Assembly (NCBI RefSeq): GCF_002563925.1
Contig: NZ_PDJD01000001.1
Coordinates: 682,001-746,000, forward strand
Direction: 5' to 3'
Length of the DNA: 64,000 nucleotides
Source of the DNA: Serinibacter salmoneus
Lineage (GTDB): Bacteria; Actinomycetota; Actinomycetes; Actinomycetales; Beutenbergiaceae
Below the pieces are notes generated by a model. The model was not told the origin of the DNA. It made no database searches and saw only the letters and a program-made list of their open reading frames with translations. Shown piece after piece: positions 15,135 through 27,332 of this stretch. A program made the translations under genes and the position numbers. Within the stretch, counting starts at the first letter, position 1, and every line of letters begins with the position of its first letter.

Positions 15135-16909
15135 CGGCCGCTCCCGTCGGCGTCCTGCACGCCGTCGTCCTCCTGCGATGAGTCGCCGTCGTCACCGGAC
15201 CCGCCCACGCCGACCACCACGAGGTCGCCCTCCTGCAGTGGTGAGACGCTGGAGGCGACCTCCACGTACCCGTCCGCCGCCAGGCCCGTGGTGACCTCCA
15301 CGAGTTCGGGGGCCTGCGCGCCGTCGCGCATCACCTCGATCCGGCTCTCCCCACCGGGGCCGGCCGTGAGCGCCGCGACCGGCACCGTCAGCACCTCACC
15401 GGCGGTGGAGGAGACCGGGATGGTGACGCGCACGTTCGAGCCCGCCAACTGGCTGCGCTGATCCTCGGTGAGGTCGTCGGGATGGAGCACCACCGTCGGC
15501 CCCGTGGGCACCGATGACCCGCCGCCGAATCCGTCGTCGAACTCCTCGAACCCGTCTCCCGAGTCCGAGCCCGAACCCGACTCCTGCGGCAGGATGCCCG
15601 AACCGTCCCGGCTGAGCTGGACCACGGTGGCGGGCAGTTCCAGGTCGCCGGTGCTGAGCGTGGCGGTGGCGCCCTCCTGGATGAGGTCGAAGTCGGACTC
15701 CGAGACGCTCGCGACGATCTGCAGCGTCACCCCGGACACGCGCAGCACCTCACCGGAGACGGCCGAGCCGCGGGAGACCGCGACCTCGTCCACCCGCCGC
15801 GGCAGATCAGCGAGGTAGGCGACCTCGCCGGCGGGAAGCGGGGTGAGGACCCCGAGGCGGGCCTCCTCCAGTGCGGAGCGTGCCTCGGCCAGCGCCGTCG
15901 CGGCGGCGTCGCGCATCTCCTGCTGCGCGGAGACGTCGGGTGCGGCCAGCGCCTCGTCCCGCGCCGCGACGGCGATCCGCACCGCGTCCTCCAGGTCCGC
16001 CACCCGGGGGCAGGACCGCTCCAGGGTGAGGGTCTGGCCGGTCTCCGGGTCGGTGCTCTGCTCGGCGGGCGCAGCCCAGCAGGCGCGGGCCTCGTCGAGA
16101 TCGCGTTGCGCGGAGTTCACGGCGCCCTGCAACGAGAGCCGTTCGGAGTCCGCCGGGCCCGACTGCGCCTGGCGCAGGTCGCTCTCCGCTGCGGCAAGGG
16201 ACTGCTCCGCAGCCGTGACCGATTCCTGGGCCATCGCGAGTTCGTCACGCGCTGCCTCGTCCGCCTCCGGCGCGGGGTACCCGGCGCGGGTGAACAACTC
16301 CGCCACGGCGGCAGCCGTCGCGGCGTCGTAGGTGCCGGAGTTCCCGGCGTCCAGGTCGAGGGAGCCCAGGGCCTCCTGCAGCTGTGTCACGTCGGGGCCG
16401 GAGACCCCGGCACGCAGGCTGCGGTAGACGGGCAGTTCGCCGGGTAACGCGATGACCGGGCGACCGGTGACCTCCAGCAGCACGCTCCCGGGCTCCACGG
16501 TGTCCCCGACCTGCGGCACGGCGCCCGTGACGACGGCCGGTCCGCCGAGGTCGGCCGTCTCCACCGTCACCGAGACCGCACCGTCGTAGAGTGCGTCACC
16601 GCGCACCACCACGTCGCTGGAGAGTTCCTGCCGCTCCACGGCGATCGTGATCGGTCCGGCCTCGGGCGGCGCGCTCTCCGCCGCGATCTGAGCGGGGGAC
16701 TTCACCAACCGTCCCGCGAGCAACCCGAGGGCGAGGCAGAGGACGGCGATGATCGCCATCACCCAGACCGTCCGGTTCGAACGGCCCGCTCGGGCCACGA
16801 GGGCGCTCCCGCCGCCGGTAGCGGGCGTGCCCACGGTGCCCGGCGTGACGTGGGTGAGGTCGTGGTGCTCCTGGGGTACGGGATCCTCGCGCCGGCGGCG
16901 CCGGATCAC
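15131..16909 (-). CDS. Membrane-fusion-like adaptor with peptidoglycan-binding domain
   Basis: A 592-residue HlyD/MacA-like adaptor of a Gram-positive MacAB-type exporter. A cytoplasmic N-terminus is followed by one membrane helix (about 47-70), a first barrel/lipoyl-like part (VVVRGDALYDGAVSVTVE), then a peptidoglycan-binding type 1 domain (LRAGVSGPDVTQLQEALGSL, about 165-215) inserted before a long Glu/Ala-rich coiled coil (215-365) with two cysteines (ARACWAA and ERSCPRV), and C-terminal beta barrels. The Ser/Gly/Asp-rich stretch near residue 450 is a flexible loop. Starts at GTG 16909 overlapping the lipoprotein stop. The wall-binding insert fits an adaptor that spans thick peptidoglycan. 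Confidence 0.88.
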   Translation of the reverse strand: MIRRRRREDPVPQEHHDLTHVTPGTVGTPATGGGSALVARAGRSNRTVWVMAIIAVLCLALGLLAGRLVKSPAQIAAESAPPEAGPITIAVERQELSSDVVVRGDALYDGAVSVTVETADLGGPAVVTGAVPQVGDTVEPGSVLLEVTGRPVIALPGELPVYRSLRAGVSGPDVTQLQEALGSLDLDAGNSGTYDAATAAAVAELFTRAGYPAPEADEAARDELAMAQESVTAAEQSLAAAESDLRQAQSGPADSERLSLQGAVNSAQRDLDEARACWAAPAEQSTDPETGQTLTLERSCPRVADLEDAVRIAVAARDEALAAPDVSAQQEMRDAAATALAEARSALEEARLGVLTPLPAGEVAYLADLPRRVDEVAVSRGSAVSGEVLRVSGVTLQIVASVSESDFDLIQEGATATLSTGDLELPATVVQLSRDGSGILPQESGSGSDSGDGFEEFDDGFGGGSSVPTGPTVVLHPDDLTEDQRSQLAGSNVRVTIPVSSTAGEVLTVPVAALTAGPGGESRIEVMRDGAQAPELVEVTTGLAADGYVEVASSVSPLQEGDLVVVGVGGSGDDGDSSQEDDGVQDADGSGR

Positions 16910-17967
16910 TCCGACTCGCTCTCGAACTGCTCCGCGGCGGCGATGAACTCCTCGAACAGGGCCCGGTTCTCCTCGAGGTAGGCCTCCTCGTGCTCGAACT
17001 GGATCGCGAGGAAACCGGAGTCGTAGTCGACCTCGGAGCGGCAGGTGTAGTCATCCACCGCCGTTGCGATCTCCTGCGCCTTCGCCTCGGCCAGGACGTC
17101 GTCGGTGGGTTCGACGTACTCGTCCTGAGAGCCCCAGATGGTCTCGGTCAGGTCGTAGATGCTCTGCTCGGCATCAGCAGGCGTGCGGAAGTCGTAGCCC
17201 GCCTCCGCCATGCATTCCGCCCACGTCGCGTCGAGCTCTCCCATCTTCGGGTCCGCGGCCGCGTCCTCGTACAACGTGGACATGCCCTCGAAGAGCTCCT
17301 GGAAGCGGGGATCCTCGGTGAGGCCCGCCAACTCCATGCCCGGCAGGTCCTGCTCGGTCTCGTGCTGGGCCCACCCCGAGCACCCGTAGTCCTCCCAGTT
17401 CCACTCGAAGTCCTCCAGGTCGGCATCCGGATCGGACTCCATGTCCTGCGGGGCGCCGTACAGGGCCTCGGACCACGCGACGTACTCGCTCTCGGACATG
17501 GACTCGATGATCTCGGCGTTGGGATCGGTCCACTCCTCGGCGCCGTCCTCCTCGATGGTCTCGTCGTAGGAGTCCTCCCAGGTGAAGGTGCCGTACCCGT
17601 ACTGCTCCGCGAACTCCAGAGTGCCCCACTCCGGGGTGTCCTCATCGGAGAGCACCGTGGTGGAGGAACTGCCGAGATCTGTCGGGATGTACTCGAAGCC
17701 CTGTTCCGCCATGCACTCGGCCGTCAGTTCCTCCGCGCGCACCGTGGAGGCGTCGTACAGGGCCTGCCATTCCGCGTCGGACATGTCCGCGGTGCCGGTC
17801 AGGGCCTCGATCGAGGCGAACTCCTGAGAGATCGGCGAGTCCTCCCACGTGAGGTCGCCGCCGCTGCCGTCGTCGGTGCTGTTGTTGCACGCGGCGAGCG
17901 TGGCCGTCAGAGCGATTCCCGCGGCGAGCGAGATGAATTTGCGGGTCGCGTGAGGCGTGGTGTCCAT
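16906..17967 (-). CDS. Four-cysteine lipoprotein, first gene of the exporter operon
   Basis: A 353-residue lipoprotein with lipobox LTATLAAC near residue 26, then a very acidic Asp/Glu/Ser/Thr-rich mature chain. Four cysteines sit in repeating contexts: AECMAEQGFEY, DYGCSGW, AECMAEAGYDF and DYTCRSEVDY, probably two disulfides. The same four contexts occur in the orphan gene at 22628, so this is a paralogous family. It heads the operon of adaptor, ATPase and permease, each joined by a GTGA overlap, which suggests it is a substrate or sensor of the exporter. AAGGAG lies before ATG 17967. No known function is claimed. Confidence 0.8.
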   Translation of the reverse strand: MDTTPHATRKFISLAAGIALTATLAACNNSTDDGSGGDLTWEDSPISQEFASIEALTGTADMSDAEWQALYDASTVRAEELTAECMAEQGFEYIPTDLGSSSTTVLSDEDTPEWGTLEFAEQYGYGTFTWEDSYDETIEEDGAEEWTDPNAEIIESMSESEYVAWSEALYGAPQDMESDPDADLEDFEWNWEDYGCSGWAQHETEQDLPGMELAGLTEDPRFQELFEGMSTLYEDAAADPKMGELDATWAECMAEAGYDFRTPADAEQSIYDLTETIWGSQDEYVEPTDDVLAEAKAQEIATAVDDYTCRSEVDYDSGFLAIQFEHEEAYLEENRALFEEFIAAAEQFESESE

Positions 17968-18131
17968 GCCAGTCTCCTTCGAGGCACAGGTACTGCGTGA
18001 TGAGGCCTCGGGAGGAATGGTGTCCCGTTGAGAGGTCCCTGGGGAGAGTTTGCCTCATGCGGCCGCGTTTCGGGGTCATCCTTTTGGGTAGTTCTGAGCA
18101 GCCCGGGGCGCACGTGCCCGCGGTGGGGCGG

Positions 18132-19421
<1,290 letters not shown>

Positions 19422-19506
19422 CACGTGTCCTTCGGTGGCGGGTGATCATGACGGGAGGGCGACCAGAGCGGGGCGCCCTCATGAATCTTGCCACTCGTGC
19501 GCGTGA

Positions 19507-21182
<1,676 letters not shown>

Positions 21183-21185
21183 GCA

Positions 21186-22439
21186 GTGCCGAGCTGGCTG
21201 ACGCGGGCTATCGACCGTGGCAAGGCGTTGGGCGTGTGGTTCCAGCACACCCGCCTCGGACGGATGAACGGCCGCTACGGCGCCGTGCGGGGTGCCCAAC
21301 TCGCCGGCGGCATCGCGTACGCGGGGCTGTTCAGCGTGTTCGCGGGACTGACCATCGCGGTGACGGTGTTCATGCAGGTGCTGGGTGGCCGCAAGAGGCT
21401 GCAGGACGCGGTGTTCAACAACATCGCGGAGGCGCTGCCCGGGATCCTCAAGACCGACGACGACCCGAACGGGCTCGTCTCCCCGGACTCCCTGGTGCTG
21501 GACCAGGGGCTGTCCATCACCGGCGCCGTGGCCACCGCGGTGCTGCTGCTCTCGGCGATCGGGGTGATGAGCTCCCTGTCCGGGAGCATCCGCGCGGTCT
21601 TCGGGTTGGCCAAGCCGCCGCGCAACGCTGTGCTCGCGAAGGTGACCGACCTGCTCGGCTTCGTGTTCCTGGCGGTCTCCGTGGTGGCGACGGCCGCCCT
21701 GGGGATCATTGCCGGGACCGCGGGCTCCTGGGTGGTGGACACGCTCGCCCTGCCGTCGGGGTGGGGTCAGGTGCTGGTGCGCGGCCTGGGACTGGTCAGT
21801 GCCTTCGGTGTGGACATGGTGGTCTTCGCCTACCTCATCAGGTACCTGGCCGGGGCGCGGCCACCGCGCCGGGACCTGTGGTGGGGAGCGGCGATCGGCG
21901 CCTTCGGCACCGGGGTGCTGCGGATCGCGGGCACCTCGCTCGTGGGATCGGCGGACAACGCGATCCTCGCGGCCAGCGCCGCGATCGTGACCCTGCTGCT
22001 CTGGGTGAACCTGGCGGCGCGGCTGATGCTCTACATCGCGGCGTGGACGGCGAACCCGCCGGTGCGCTTCGAGGACGTGGTGACACCCGAGGAGTTGCAC
22101 CTGCGCGAGCGGCCCAACTACGTGACGCTCAGCGCCCCCCACACCCTGGACTGGGACCACGACGCCTACACGGGCAAGGTGCAGCCACACGAGGCGGAGC
22201 GTCGGGAACGGGAACTCGCGGCGCGGGTGGAGGAGTTGGAGCGCGAGCAGCTCGAGCGCGCGGTGCGTGCCGCCGGTCGCTCCGGTGGCCCGCTGCACCG
22301 GCTGTATGTGCGTCACCGGATGCGGGTGGCGGCGCACCGGGTGCGGCAGGAGGCCGTGCAGGAGGGCTTGCGCGACGCCGTCGAGCGGCAGTTCGCCGAC
22401 AGACGCCCGAGCGACGCCCCCGCCGCCGAGGCCGAGTAG
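21186..22439 (+). CDS. YihY/BrkB family inner membrane protein
   Basis: A 417-residue protein with about six membrane helices between residues 38 and 285 in the YihY/UPF0761 pattern, including LLWVNLAARLMLYIAAW in the last helix, a typical family feature. The C-terminal 120 residues are cytoplasmic, rich in Arg/Glu and predicted helical (ERRERELAARVEELEREQ), an extension not present in the short members. The family was once misnamed ribonuclease BN; its activity is unclear. GTG start at 21186 with GGGGGA upstream. Last gene of the trpS operon. Confidence 0.88.
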   Translation: MPSWLTRAIDRGKALGVWFQHTRLGRMNGRYGAVRGAQLAGGIAYAGLFSVFAGLTIAVTVFMQVLGGRKRLQDAVFNNIAEALPGILKTDDDPNGLVSPDSLVLDQGLSITGAVATAVLLLSAIGVMSSLSGSIRAVFGLAKPPRNAVLAKVTDLLGFVFLAVSVVATAALGIIAGTAGSWVVDTLALPSGWGQVLVRGLGLVSAFGVDMVVFAYLIRYLAGARPPRRDLWWGAAIGAFGTGVLRIAGTSLVGSADNAILAASAAIVTLLLWVNLAARLMLYIAAWTANPPVRFEDVVTPEELHLRERPNYVTLSAPHTLDWDHDAYTGKVQPHEAERRERELAARVEELEREQLERAVRAAGRSGGPLHRLYVRHRMRVAAHRVRQEAVQEGLRDAVERQFADRRPSDAPAAEAE

Positions 22440-22443
22440 CCCC

Positions 22444-22487
22444 GCGAGGCGGTTGTGTCGCATTCGCGAGGCGGTTGTGTCGCATTC
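22444..22487. repeat. Two tandem 22-base repeats after the YihY-type gene
   Basis: The unit starting GCGAGGCGGTTGTGTCGC is present at 22444 and 22466 without mismatch, with a partial third copy (GCGGG). It shares its period and its first twelve or so bases (GCGAGGYGGTTSTG) with the repeats between folD and xthA, so both belong to one dispersed family placed just after stop codons. Confidence 0.7.
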
Positions 22488-22627
22488 GCGGGAGGCACTT
22501 CTTGGTGAGATCCCAGGTCATGCCTGCACCAAAGTTTCACACGCGTTTGCCCTGTCATGAGGCAAGGTGAAGGGACGAGGACAGGCGGGAGTTCCCGCGA
22601 ACACCGCTCACCAAGGGGGAAGCAGTC

Positions 22628-23719
22628 ATGACGTCCATGACGACCACACGTCCAGCAGCGGTGTTCGCCGCCGTCGCGCTCAGTGCGGTGCTCGCCTCGT
22701 GTGCCACCGAGACCGACACGTCACCGGGCGGCGCCGAGGCAGAGGCGACCGCCTCCCCGGATGTCAGCACCGCGGAGTCGCTGAACTCCGAGCCGGAGGC
22801 CGAGGCGCCGTCGAGCAGCGCGGCGGGTGAGGGCCTGACTCGTGCCGACTCGCCACTCGCGCACGAGCTCACCGAGGCTGGTCTTGCCTCGGTGCTCGAG
22901 GTGCAGACCCGTGAGGTCGAGTACGCGCTGCGCGTGCGCCAGGAGGAACTCCTCGCGGAGTGCATGGCCGAGCGGGGCTTCGAGTACGTCCCGGAGTTCA
23001 CCGCCCAGGAGGCGGCGGAGCAGGTGGAGTTGCCCGAGCGCGGAACCCGTGAGTTCGCGGAGCAGATCGGCTACGACATCACCTTCCTGCCGCCGGAGTC
23101 CGGGGAGATCGACCGGAACCCTGGGAGCGGCGACGGGTGGTACGAGGCGATGAACGGGGCCGCCCTCGACGGGGAGGATTCCTTCGATCTCACCGCCGAG
23201 GAGTCGATCCTGCGCAGCTTCGACCATGGCTGCTCCGGCTCAGTCTCCCGCACCATCTACGCGGAGTTCCCCGGCTACGGGGCGTACAGCATTCAGCTGT
23301 ACTCGCGCTTCAACGACTTCTTCCGTGGCTTCACGCAGGTTCTCATGGATGCGGCCGAGGACGCCCGCAACGCCGAGATCGAGGCGGACTGGGCCGCGTG
23401 CATGGCGCAGGGCGGCTACGAGTTCGCGAACCCGGGCGAGGCCCGTGCCAGCCTGTACGCGCTGGAGGAGGACCTCCTGGCGGAGTACCACGAGGAGTTC
23501 GACGGCGAGGCTCCCTCCGAGGAGGAGGTCGCCGAGGCCAATGCGCTAGAGATCGAGACTGCCGTCGCGGACTACGAGTGCAGGGAGCAGGTCGACTACG
23601 ACTCGCGGATGCTCGCGATCGAGTTCGAGTACGAGGCCGCGCACATCCAGGAGAACCGTGAGGTGCTGGAGGAGTACATCGCCGCGGGCCTCGCGTTCGA
23701 GGAGCAGCTCCGTCCCTAG
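22628..23719 (+). CDS. Four-cysteine lipoprotein, orphan paralogue
   Basis: A 363-residue lipoprotein with lipobox LSAVLASC (Cys near residue 25) and a long acidic Ser/Ala/Glu linker. Its cysteine contexts AECMAERGFEY, DHGCSGS, AACMAQGGYEF and DYECREQVDY match those of the exporter-operon lipoprotein at 16906-17967 one for one, and the surrounding order of motifs is the same, so they are paralogues. Unlike that gene it has no exporter beside it and seems to be transcribed alone, convergent with sdhB. A motif CATGAGGCAA occurs 63 bases upstream and also upstream of the paralogue. GGGGGA precedes ATG 22628. Function unknown. Confidence 0.8.
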   Translation: MTSMTTTRPAAVFAAVALSAVLASCATETDTSPGGAEAEATASPDVSTAESLNSEPEAEAPSSSAAGEGLTRADSPLAHELTEAGLASVLEVQTREVEYALRVRQEELLAECMAERGFEYVPEFTAQEAAEQVELPERGTREFAEQIGYDITFLPPESGEIDRNPGSGDGWYEAMNGAALDGEDSFDLTAEESILRSFDHGCSGSVSRTIYAEFPGYGAYSIQLYSRFNDFFRGFTQVLMDAAEDARNAEIEADWAACMAQGGYEFANPGEARASLYALEEDLLAEYHEEFDGEAPSEEEVAEANALEIETAVADYECREQVDYDSRMLAIEFEYEAAHIQENREVLEEYIAAGLAFEEQLRP

Positions 23720-23742
23720 TCGGGTGCCGATCGAGCGGGGCC

Positions 23743-24504
23743 TCAGAAGGACCGCGTGATCAGCGCCTTCTTCACCTCGGCGATGGCCTTGGTGATCTCG
23801 ATGCCACGCGGGCAGGCCTCGGTGCAGTTGAAGGTGGTGCGGCAGCGCCACACGCCCTCCTTGTCGTTGAGGACCTCCAGGCGCTGCGTGCCGCCCTCAT
23901 CGCGCGAATCGAAGATGAAGCGGTGCGCGTTCACGATCGCCGCCGGGCCGAAGTACTGGCCGTCGGACCAGAACACCGGGCAGGAGGAGGTGCACGCCGC
24001 ACACAGGATGCACTTGGTGGTGTCGTCGAACCGGGCCCGCTGCTCGGCCGACTGCAGCCGCTCGGAGGAAGGCTGGTTGCCGGTGGTGATGAGGAACGGC
24101 ATCACCTCGCGGTAGGAGGCGAAGAACGGCTCCATGTCCACGATCAGGTCCTTGCGCACCGGCAGGCCCTTGATGGGCTCCACCGTGATCGGCTTGGAGG
24201 TGTCCAGGTCCTTCAGGAGCGTCTTGCACGCCAGCCGGTTGCGGCCGTTGATCCGCATCGCGTCGGAGCCACAGATCCCGTGCGCGCAGGAGCGGCGGAA
24301 GGTCAGGGAGCCGTCGTGGTCCCACTTGATCGCGTGCAGGGCGTCCAGCACGCGGTCGGTGCCGTGGACCGTGAGGGTGAAATCCTCCCAGTACGGCTGC
24401 GGGTTCTCGACATCGGGGTTGTACCGCTCGATGCGCATCGTGACCTGGAAGGAGGGAACCGCGCCCACCTCGGCCTCGGGTGCGCGCTCAGCCGTCGCCG
24501 TCAT
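23743..24504 (-). CDS. sdhB: Succinate dehydrogenase iron-sulfur subunit
   Basis: A 253-residue SdhB. The [2Fe-2S] cluster cysteines are in RRSCAHGICGSDAM and NRLACKTL. The [4Fe-4S] and [3Fe-4S] ligands are in CILCAACTSSCP and CRTTFNCTEACPRGI. It passes electrons from FAD in SdhA to the membrane anchor. The ATG at 24504 shares one base with the sdhA stop (TGATG). Last gene of sdhCDAB. Confidence 0.97.
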   Translation of the reverse strand: MTATAERAPEAEVGAVPSFQVTMRIERYNPDVENPQPYWEDFTLTVHGTDRVLDALHAIKWDHDGSLTFRRSCAHGICGSDAMRINGRNRLACKTLLKDLDTSKPITVEPIKGLPVRKDLIVDMEPFFASYREVMPFLITTGNQPSSERLQSAEQRARFDDTTKCILCAACTSSCPVFWSDGQYFGPAAIVNAHRFIFDSRDEGGTQRLEVLNDKEGVWRCRTTFNCTEACPRGIEITKAIAEVKKALITRSF

Positions 24505-26273
24505 CAGTACTTCCTCTCCATCGGCTGGTAACGCGTCACGGTCACGGGCTTGTAGGCCAGCTCCACGCGGGAGCCCGCCTCGCCCTGACCCTCCCCGACC
24601 GGGTGGGCCATCGTGTGCAGCATGAAGTTCTCGTCGTCACGGTCCGGGAAGTCCTCGCGGAAGTGCCCGCCGCGGGACTCCTTGCGGGCCAGCGCCCCGA
24701 CCACCACGACCTCGGCGAGCTCGAGCAGGAAGCCGAGCTCCATCGCCTCCACCAACTCGCTGTTGTAGGAGGTACCGGTGTCGGCCACGCTGACGTCGGC
24801 GTACCGCTTGCGCAGTTCGGTGATCTTGCCCAGGGCGTTGGTCAGGGACTCCTGGGTGCGGAACACCTGTGCGTCGGCGTCCATGACCTCCTGCAGGGTG
24901 CGGCGCAGGTCCGCGGCGGACTCGCTTCCCGAGCCCAGCCGGATCCGCTCGAGTTCACCCTCCACGTAGCTCTCCGGGTGCTCGGGGAGCTCGGGCAACT
25001 CCGCACCGACCGCGTAGGCGGCCGCCGCGATCCCGGCGCGCTTGCCGAACACGTTGATGTCCAGCAGCGAGTTGGTGCCCAGGCGGTTGGAGCCGTGCAC
25101 GGACACGCACGCCACCTCACCGGCCGCGAACAGCCCGGGGACCTTGTCGGTGTTGTTGCGCAGCACCTCGGTCTCGATCGTGGTGGGGATGCCGCCCATG
25201 GCGTAGTGCGCCGTCGGGTACACCGGCACCGGCTCGGTGTACGGCTCCACGCCCAGGTAGGTGCGGGCGAACTCGGTGATGTCCGGGAGCTTGGCATCGA
25301 TGTGCGCCGGCTCCAGGTGCGTGAGGTCCAGCAGCACGTAGTCCTTGTTGGGACCGGCGCCGCGGCCCTCGCGCACCTCGTTGGCCATGGAACGCGCCAC
25401 GATGTCGCGGGGTGCGAGGTCCTTGATGGTGGGGGCGTAGCGCTCCATGAAGCGCTCGCCGGAGGCGTTGCGCAGGATGCCGCCCTCACCGCGGGCGGCC
25501 TCGGAGAGCAGGATCCCCAGGCCCGCCAGGCCCGTGGGGTGGAACTGGAAGAACTCCATGTCCTCCAGCGGGATGCCGCGGCGGTAGGCCACGGCCATGC
25601 CGTCACCGGTGAGGGTGTGGGCGTTGGAGGTGGTCTTGAAGACCTTCCCGGCGCCGCCGGTGGCGAACACCACGGACTTGGCGCGGATGATGTGGATCTC
25701 GCCGGTGGCCAGCTCGTAGGCCACCACGCCGGCGGCCTTCACCTCACCGTCCTCGCGGGGGTCGCCGGTGAGGATCACGTCGAACACGTAGAACTCGTTG
25801 AAGAACTCCACGTCCTGCTTCACGCACTGCTGGTAGAGCGTCTGCAGGATCATGTGGCCGGTGCGGTCGGCGGCGTAGCAGGCGCGGCGCACCGGGGCGT
25901 CACCGTGGTTGCGGGTGTGGCCACCGAATCGGCGCTGGTCGATCTTGCCCTCGGGGGTGCGGTTGAAGGGCAACCCCATCCGCTCCAGGTCGAGCACGGC
26001 GTCGATGGCCTCCTTGGCCATGATCTCCGCGGCGTCCTGGTCCACCAGGTAGTCGCCGCCCTTGACCGTGTCGAAGGTGTGCCACTCCCAGTTGTCCTCC
26101 TCCACGTTCGCCAGCGCGGCGCACATGCCGCCCTGCGCGGCGCCCGTGTGGGAGCGGGTGGGGTAGAGCTTGGAGACGACGGCGGTGCGGGCCCGACTGG
26201 AGGACTCCAGGGCGGCGCGCATCCCGGCGCCGCCGGCACCGACGATCACGACGTCGTAGGTGTGCGTCTGCAC
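24504..26273 (-). CDS. sdhA: Succinate dehydrogenase flavoprotein subunit
   Basis: A 589-residue FAD protein. The dinucleotide-binding motif [16 protein letters not shown] starts at residue 9. The FAD-linking His is in [12 protein letters not shown], and active-site motifs include [21 protein letters not shown] and [12 protein letters not shown]. It oxidises succinate to fumarate. TGATG coupling with sdhB. Full length, no anomalies seen. Confidence 0.97.
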   Translation of the reverse strand: MQTHTYDVVIVGAGGAGMRAALESSSRARTAVVSKLYPTRSHTGAAQGGMCAALANVEEDNWEWHTFDTVKGGDYLVDQDAAEIMAKEAIDAVLDLERMGLPFNRTPEGKIDQRRFGGHTRNHGDAPVRRACYAADRTGHMILQTLYQQCVKQDVEFFNEFYVFDVILTGDPREDGEVKAAGVVAYELATGEIHIIRAKSVVFATGGAGKVFKTTSNAHTLTGDGMAVAYRRGIPLEDMEFFQFHPTGLAGLGILLSEAARGEGGILRNASGERFMERYAPTIKDLAPRDIVARSMANEVREGRGAGPNKDYVLLDLTHLEPAHIDAKLPDITEFARTYLGVEPYTEPVPVYPTAHYAMGGIPTTIETEVLRNNTDKVPGLFAAGEVACVSVHGSNRLGTNSLLDINVFGKRAGIAAAAYAVGAELPELPEHPESYVEGELERIRLGSGSESAADLRRTLQEVMDADAQVFRTQESLTNALGKITELRKRYADVSVADTGTSYNSELVEAMELGFLLELAEVVVVGALARKESRGGHFREDFPDRDDENFMLHTMAHPVGEGQGEAGSRVELAYKPVTVTRYQPMERKY

Positions 26274-26325
26274 GTGTGTTTCCTTTGCTCGCGGGTCGAT
26301 CAGGCGACGGGTCTGGGTGGCCGGG

Positions 26326-26781
26326 TCAGCCGAAGCAGATGCTCGGCAGCAGGTCGTCCGGGGAACCGGGCGGGCACGGCTCGAAGGTGAAGATCACCAG
26401 CGTCCCCAGCACCACGGTGATCACGAACGCGAGATAGAGCAGCGTCTTCAGCGTGATGCGGGTGCCGGTGCGCTCGGCATAGTCGTTGATGATCGTGCGC
26501 ACCCCATTGGTGCCGTGGATCATCGCGAGCCACAGCATCAGCAGGTCCCAGATCTGCCAGAACGGGCTGGACCACTTGCCGCCCACGAACGCGAAGTCGA
26601 TGGCGCTGACGCCCTCCCCGACCACGAGGTTGACGATGAGGTGACCGAAGATCAGGGCGACCAGCAGCACACCGGAGATGCGCATGAACAGCCACGCGAA
26701 CATCTCCGTGTTGATGCCGCCGGGCATCTGATTACTGCGCGTGACCTTGGCGCGCGGTTCGGGGATCACGGGTGTGCTCAT
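26326..26781 (-). CDS. sdhD: Succinate dehydrogenase hydrophobic membrane anchor subunit
   Basis: A 151-residue protein with three membrane helices. The conserved motif [14 protein letters not shown] in the second half is typical of SdhD (quinone/heme site), and GHLIVNLV in the first helix carries a possible heme ligand. It anchors SdhAB with SdhC. It starts one base after the sdhC stop region and precedes sdhA by 52 bases. Confidence 0.92.
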   Translation of the reverse strand: MSTPVIPEPRAKVTRSNQMPGGINTEMFAWLFMRISGVLLVALIFGHLIVNLVVGEGVSAIDFAFVGGKWSSPFWQIWDLLMLWLAMIHGTNGVRTIINDYAERTGTRITLKTLLYLAFVITVVLGTLVIFTFEPCPPGSPDDLLPSICFG

Positions 26782-26782
26782 C

Positions 26783-27220
26783 TCAGTGCCCCCCGAAGAC
26801 GTTCATCAGGTGCCGCGGCGCGAAACCGGCCAGCAGCACGAGGGTCAGGCCGACCACGATCCACAGCATCACGCGCTGGTAGCGGGTCCCCTGGGCGAGG
26901 AAGTCCACCAGGATGATGCGGATCCCGTTGAAGGCGTGGAACAGGACGGCGGCCACGAGGCCGAGTTCGCCCAGCCCCATGATCGGGGTCTTGTAGGTGC
27001 CGATCACCTCGTTGTAGACCTCCGGGGAGACCCGCACGAGCGCGGTGTCGAGCACGTGCACGAGGAGGAACAGGAACAGCAGCATTCCGGTAACGCGGTG
27101 GGCGACCCAGGACCACATGCCCTCGGTGCCGCGGTAGAGGGTGTCACGCTTCTTGCGTCCACCCTTCGGTGGTGACGCCGACGGCGGTGTCGCCGAGCTG
27201 GCGGGAGGGGCGCTGGCCAC
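26783..27220 (-). CDS. sdhC: Succinate dehydrogenase cytochrome b556 subunit
   Basis: A 145-residue subunit with three membrane helices. The SdhC motif SWVAHRVTGMLL and the heme-ligating His in LVHVLDTALV are present, as is LFHAFNGIRIILVDF. The N-terminal 30 residues are Ala/Pro/Ser-rich and probably disordered. GTG start at 27220 with AGGAGG ten bases upstream. First gene of sdhCDAB. A TAGAGT -10 box lies upstream at 27267-27262 on the minus strand. Confidence 0.93.
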   Translation of the reverse strand: MASAPPASSATPPSASPPKGGRKKRDTLYRGTEGMWSWVAHRVTGMLLFLFLLVHVLDTALVRVSPEVYNEVIGTYKTPIMGLGELGLVAAVLFHAFNGIRIILVDFLAQGTRYQRVMLWIVVGLTLVLLAGFAPRHLMNVFGGH

Positions 27221-27261
27221 GGTGCTTGAGCCTCCTGACGGCTGTAGTGCTCTTTGGTCCC

Positions 27262-27267
27262 ACTCTA
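27262..27267 (-). promoter_or_regulatory. -10 box candidate of sdhCDAB
   Basis: TAGAGT on the minus strand, about 40 bases before the sdhC GTG, in the 112-base gap after the DUF624 gene. No matching -35 at normal spacing is evident, so the call rests on the hexamer and its place. Confidence 0.35.
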
Positions 27268-27332
27268 GTCACCCCCCGAGACGGATGCTGACATTCCTCT
27301 CGCACGAGACGCGCAAGCCTCACCTCGATTCC

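Noticed and set aside
22444-22487. Possible short CRISPR array
   Set aside because: The 22-base units abut with no spacers and are only two in number.
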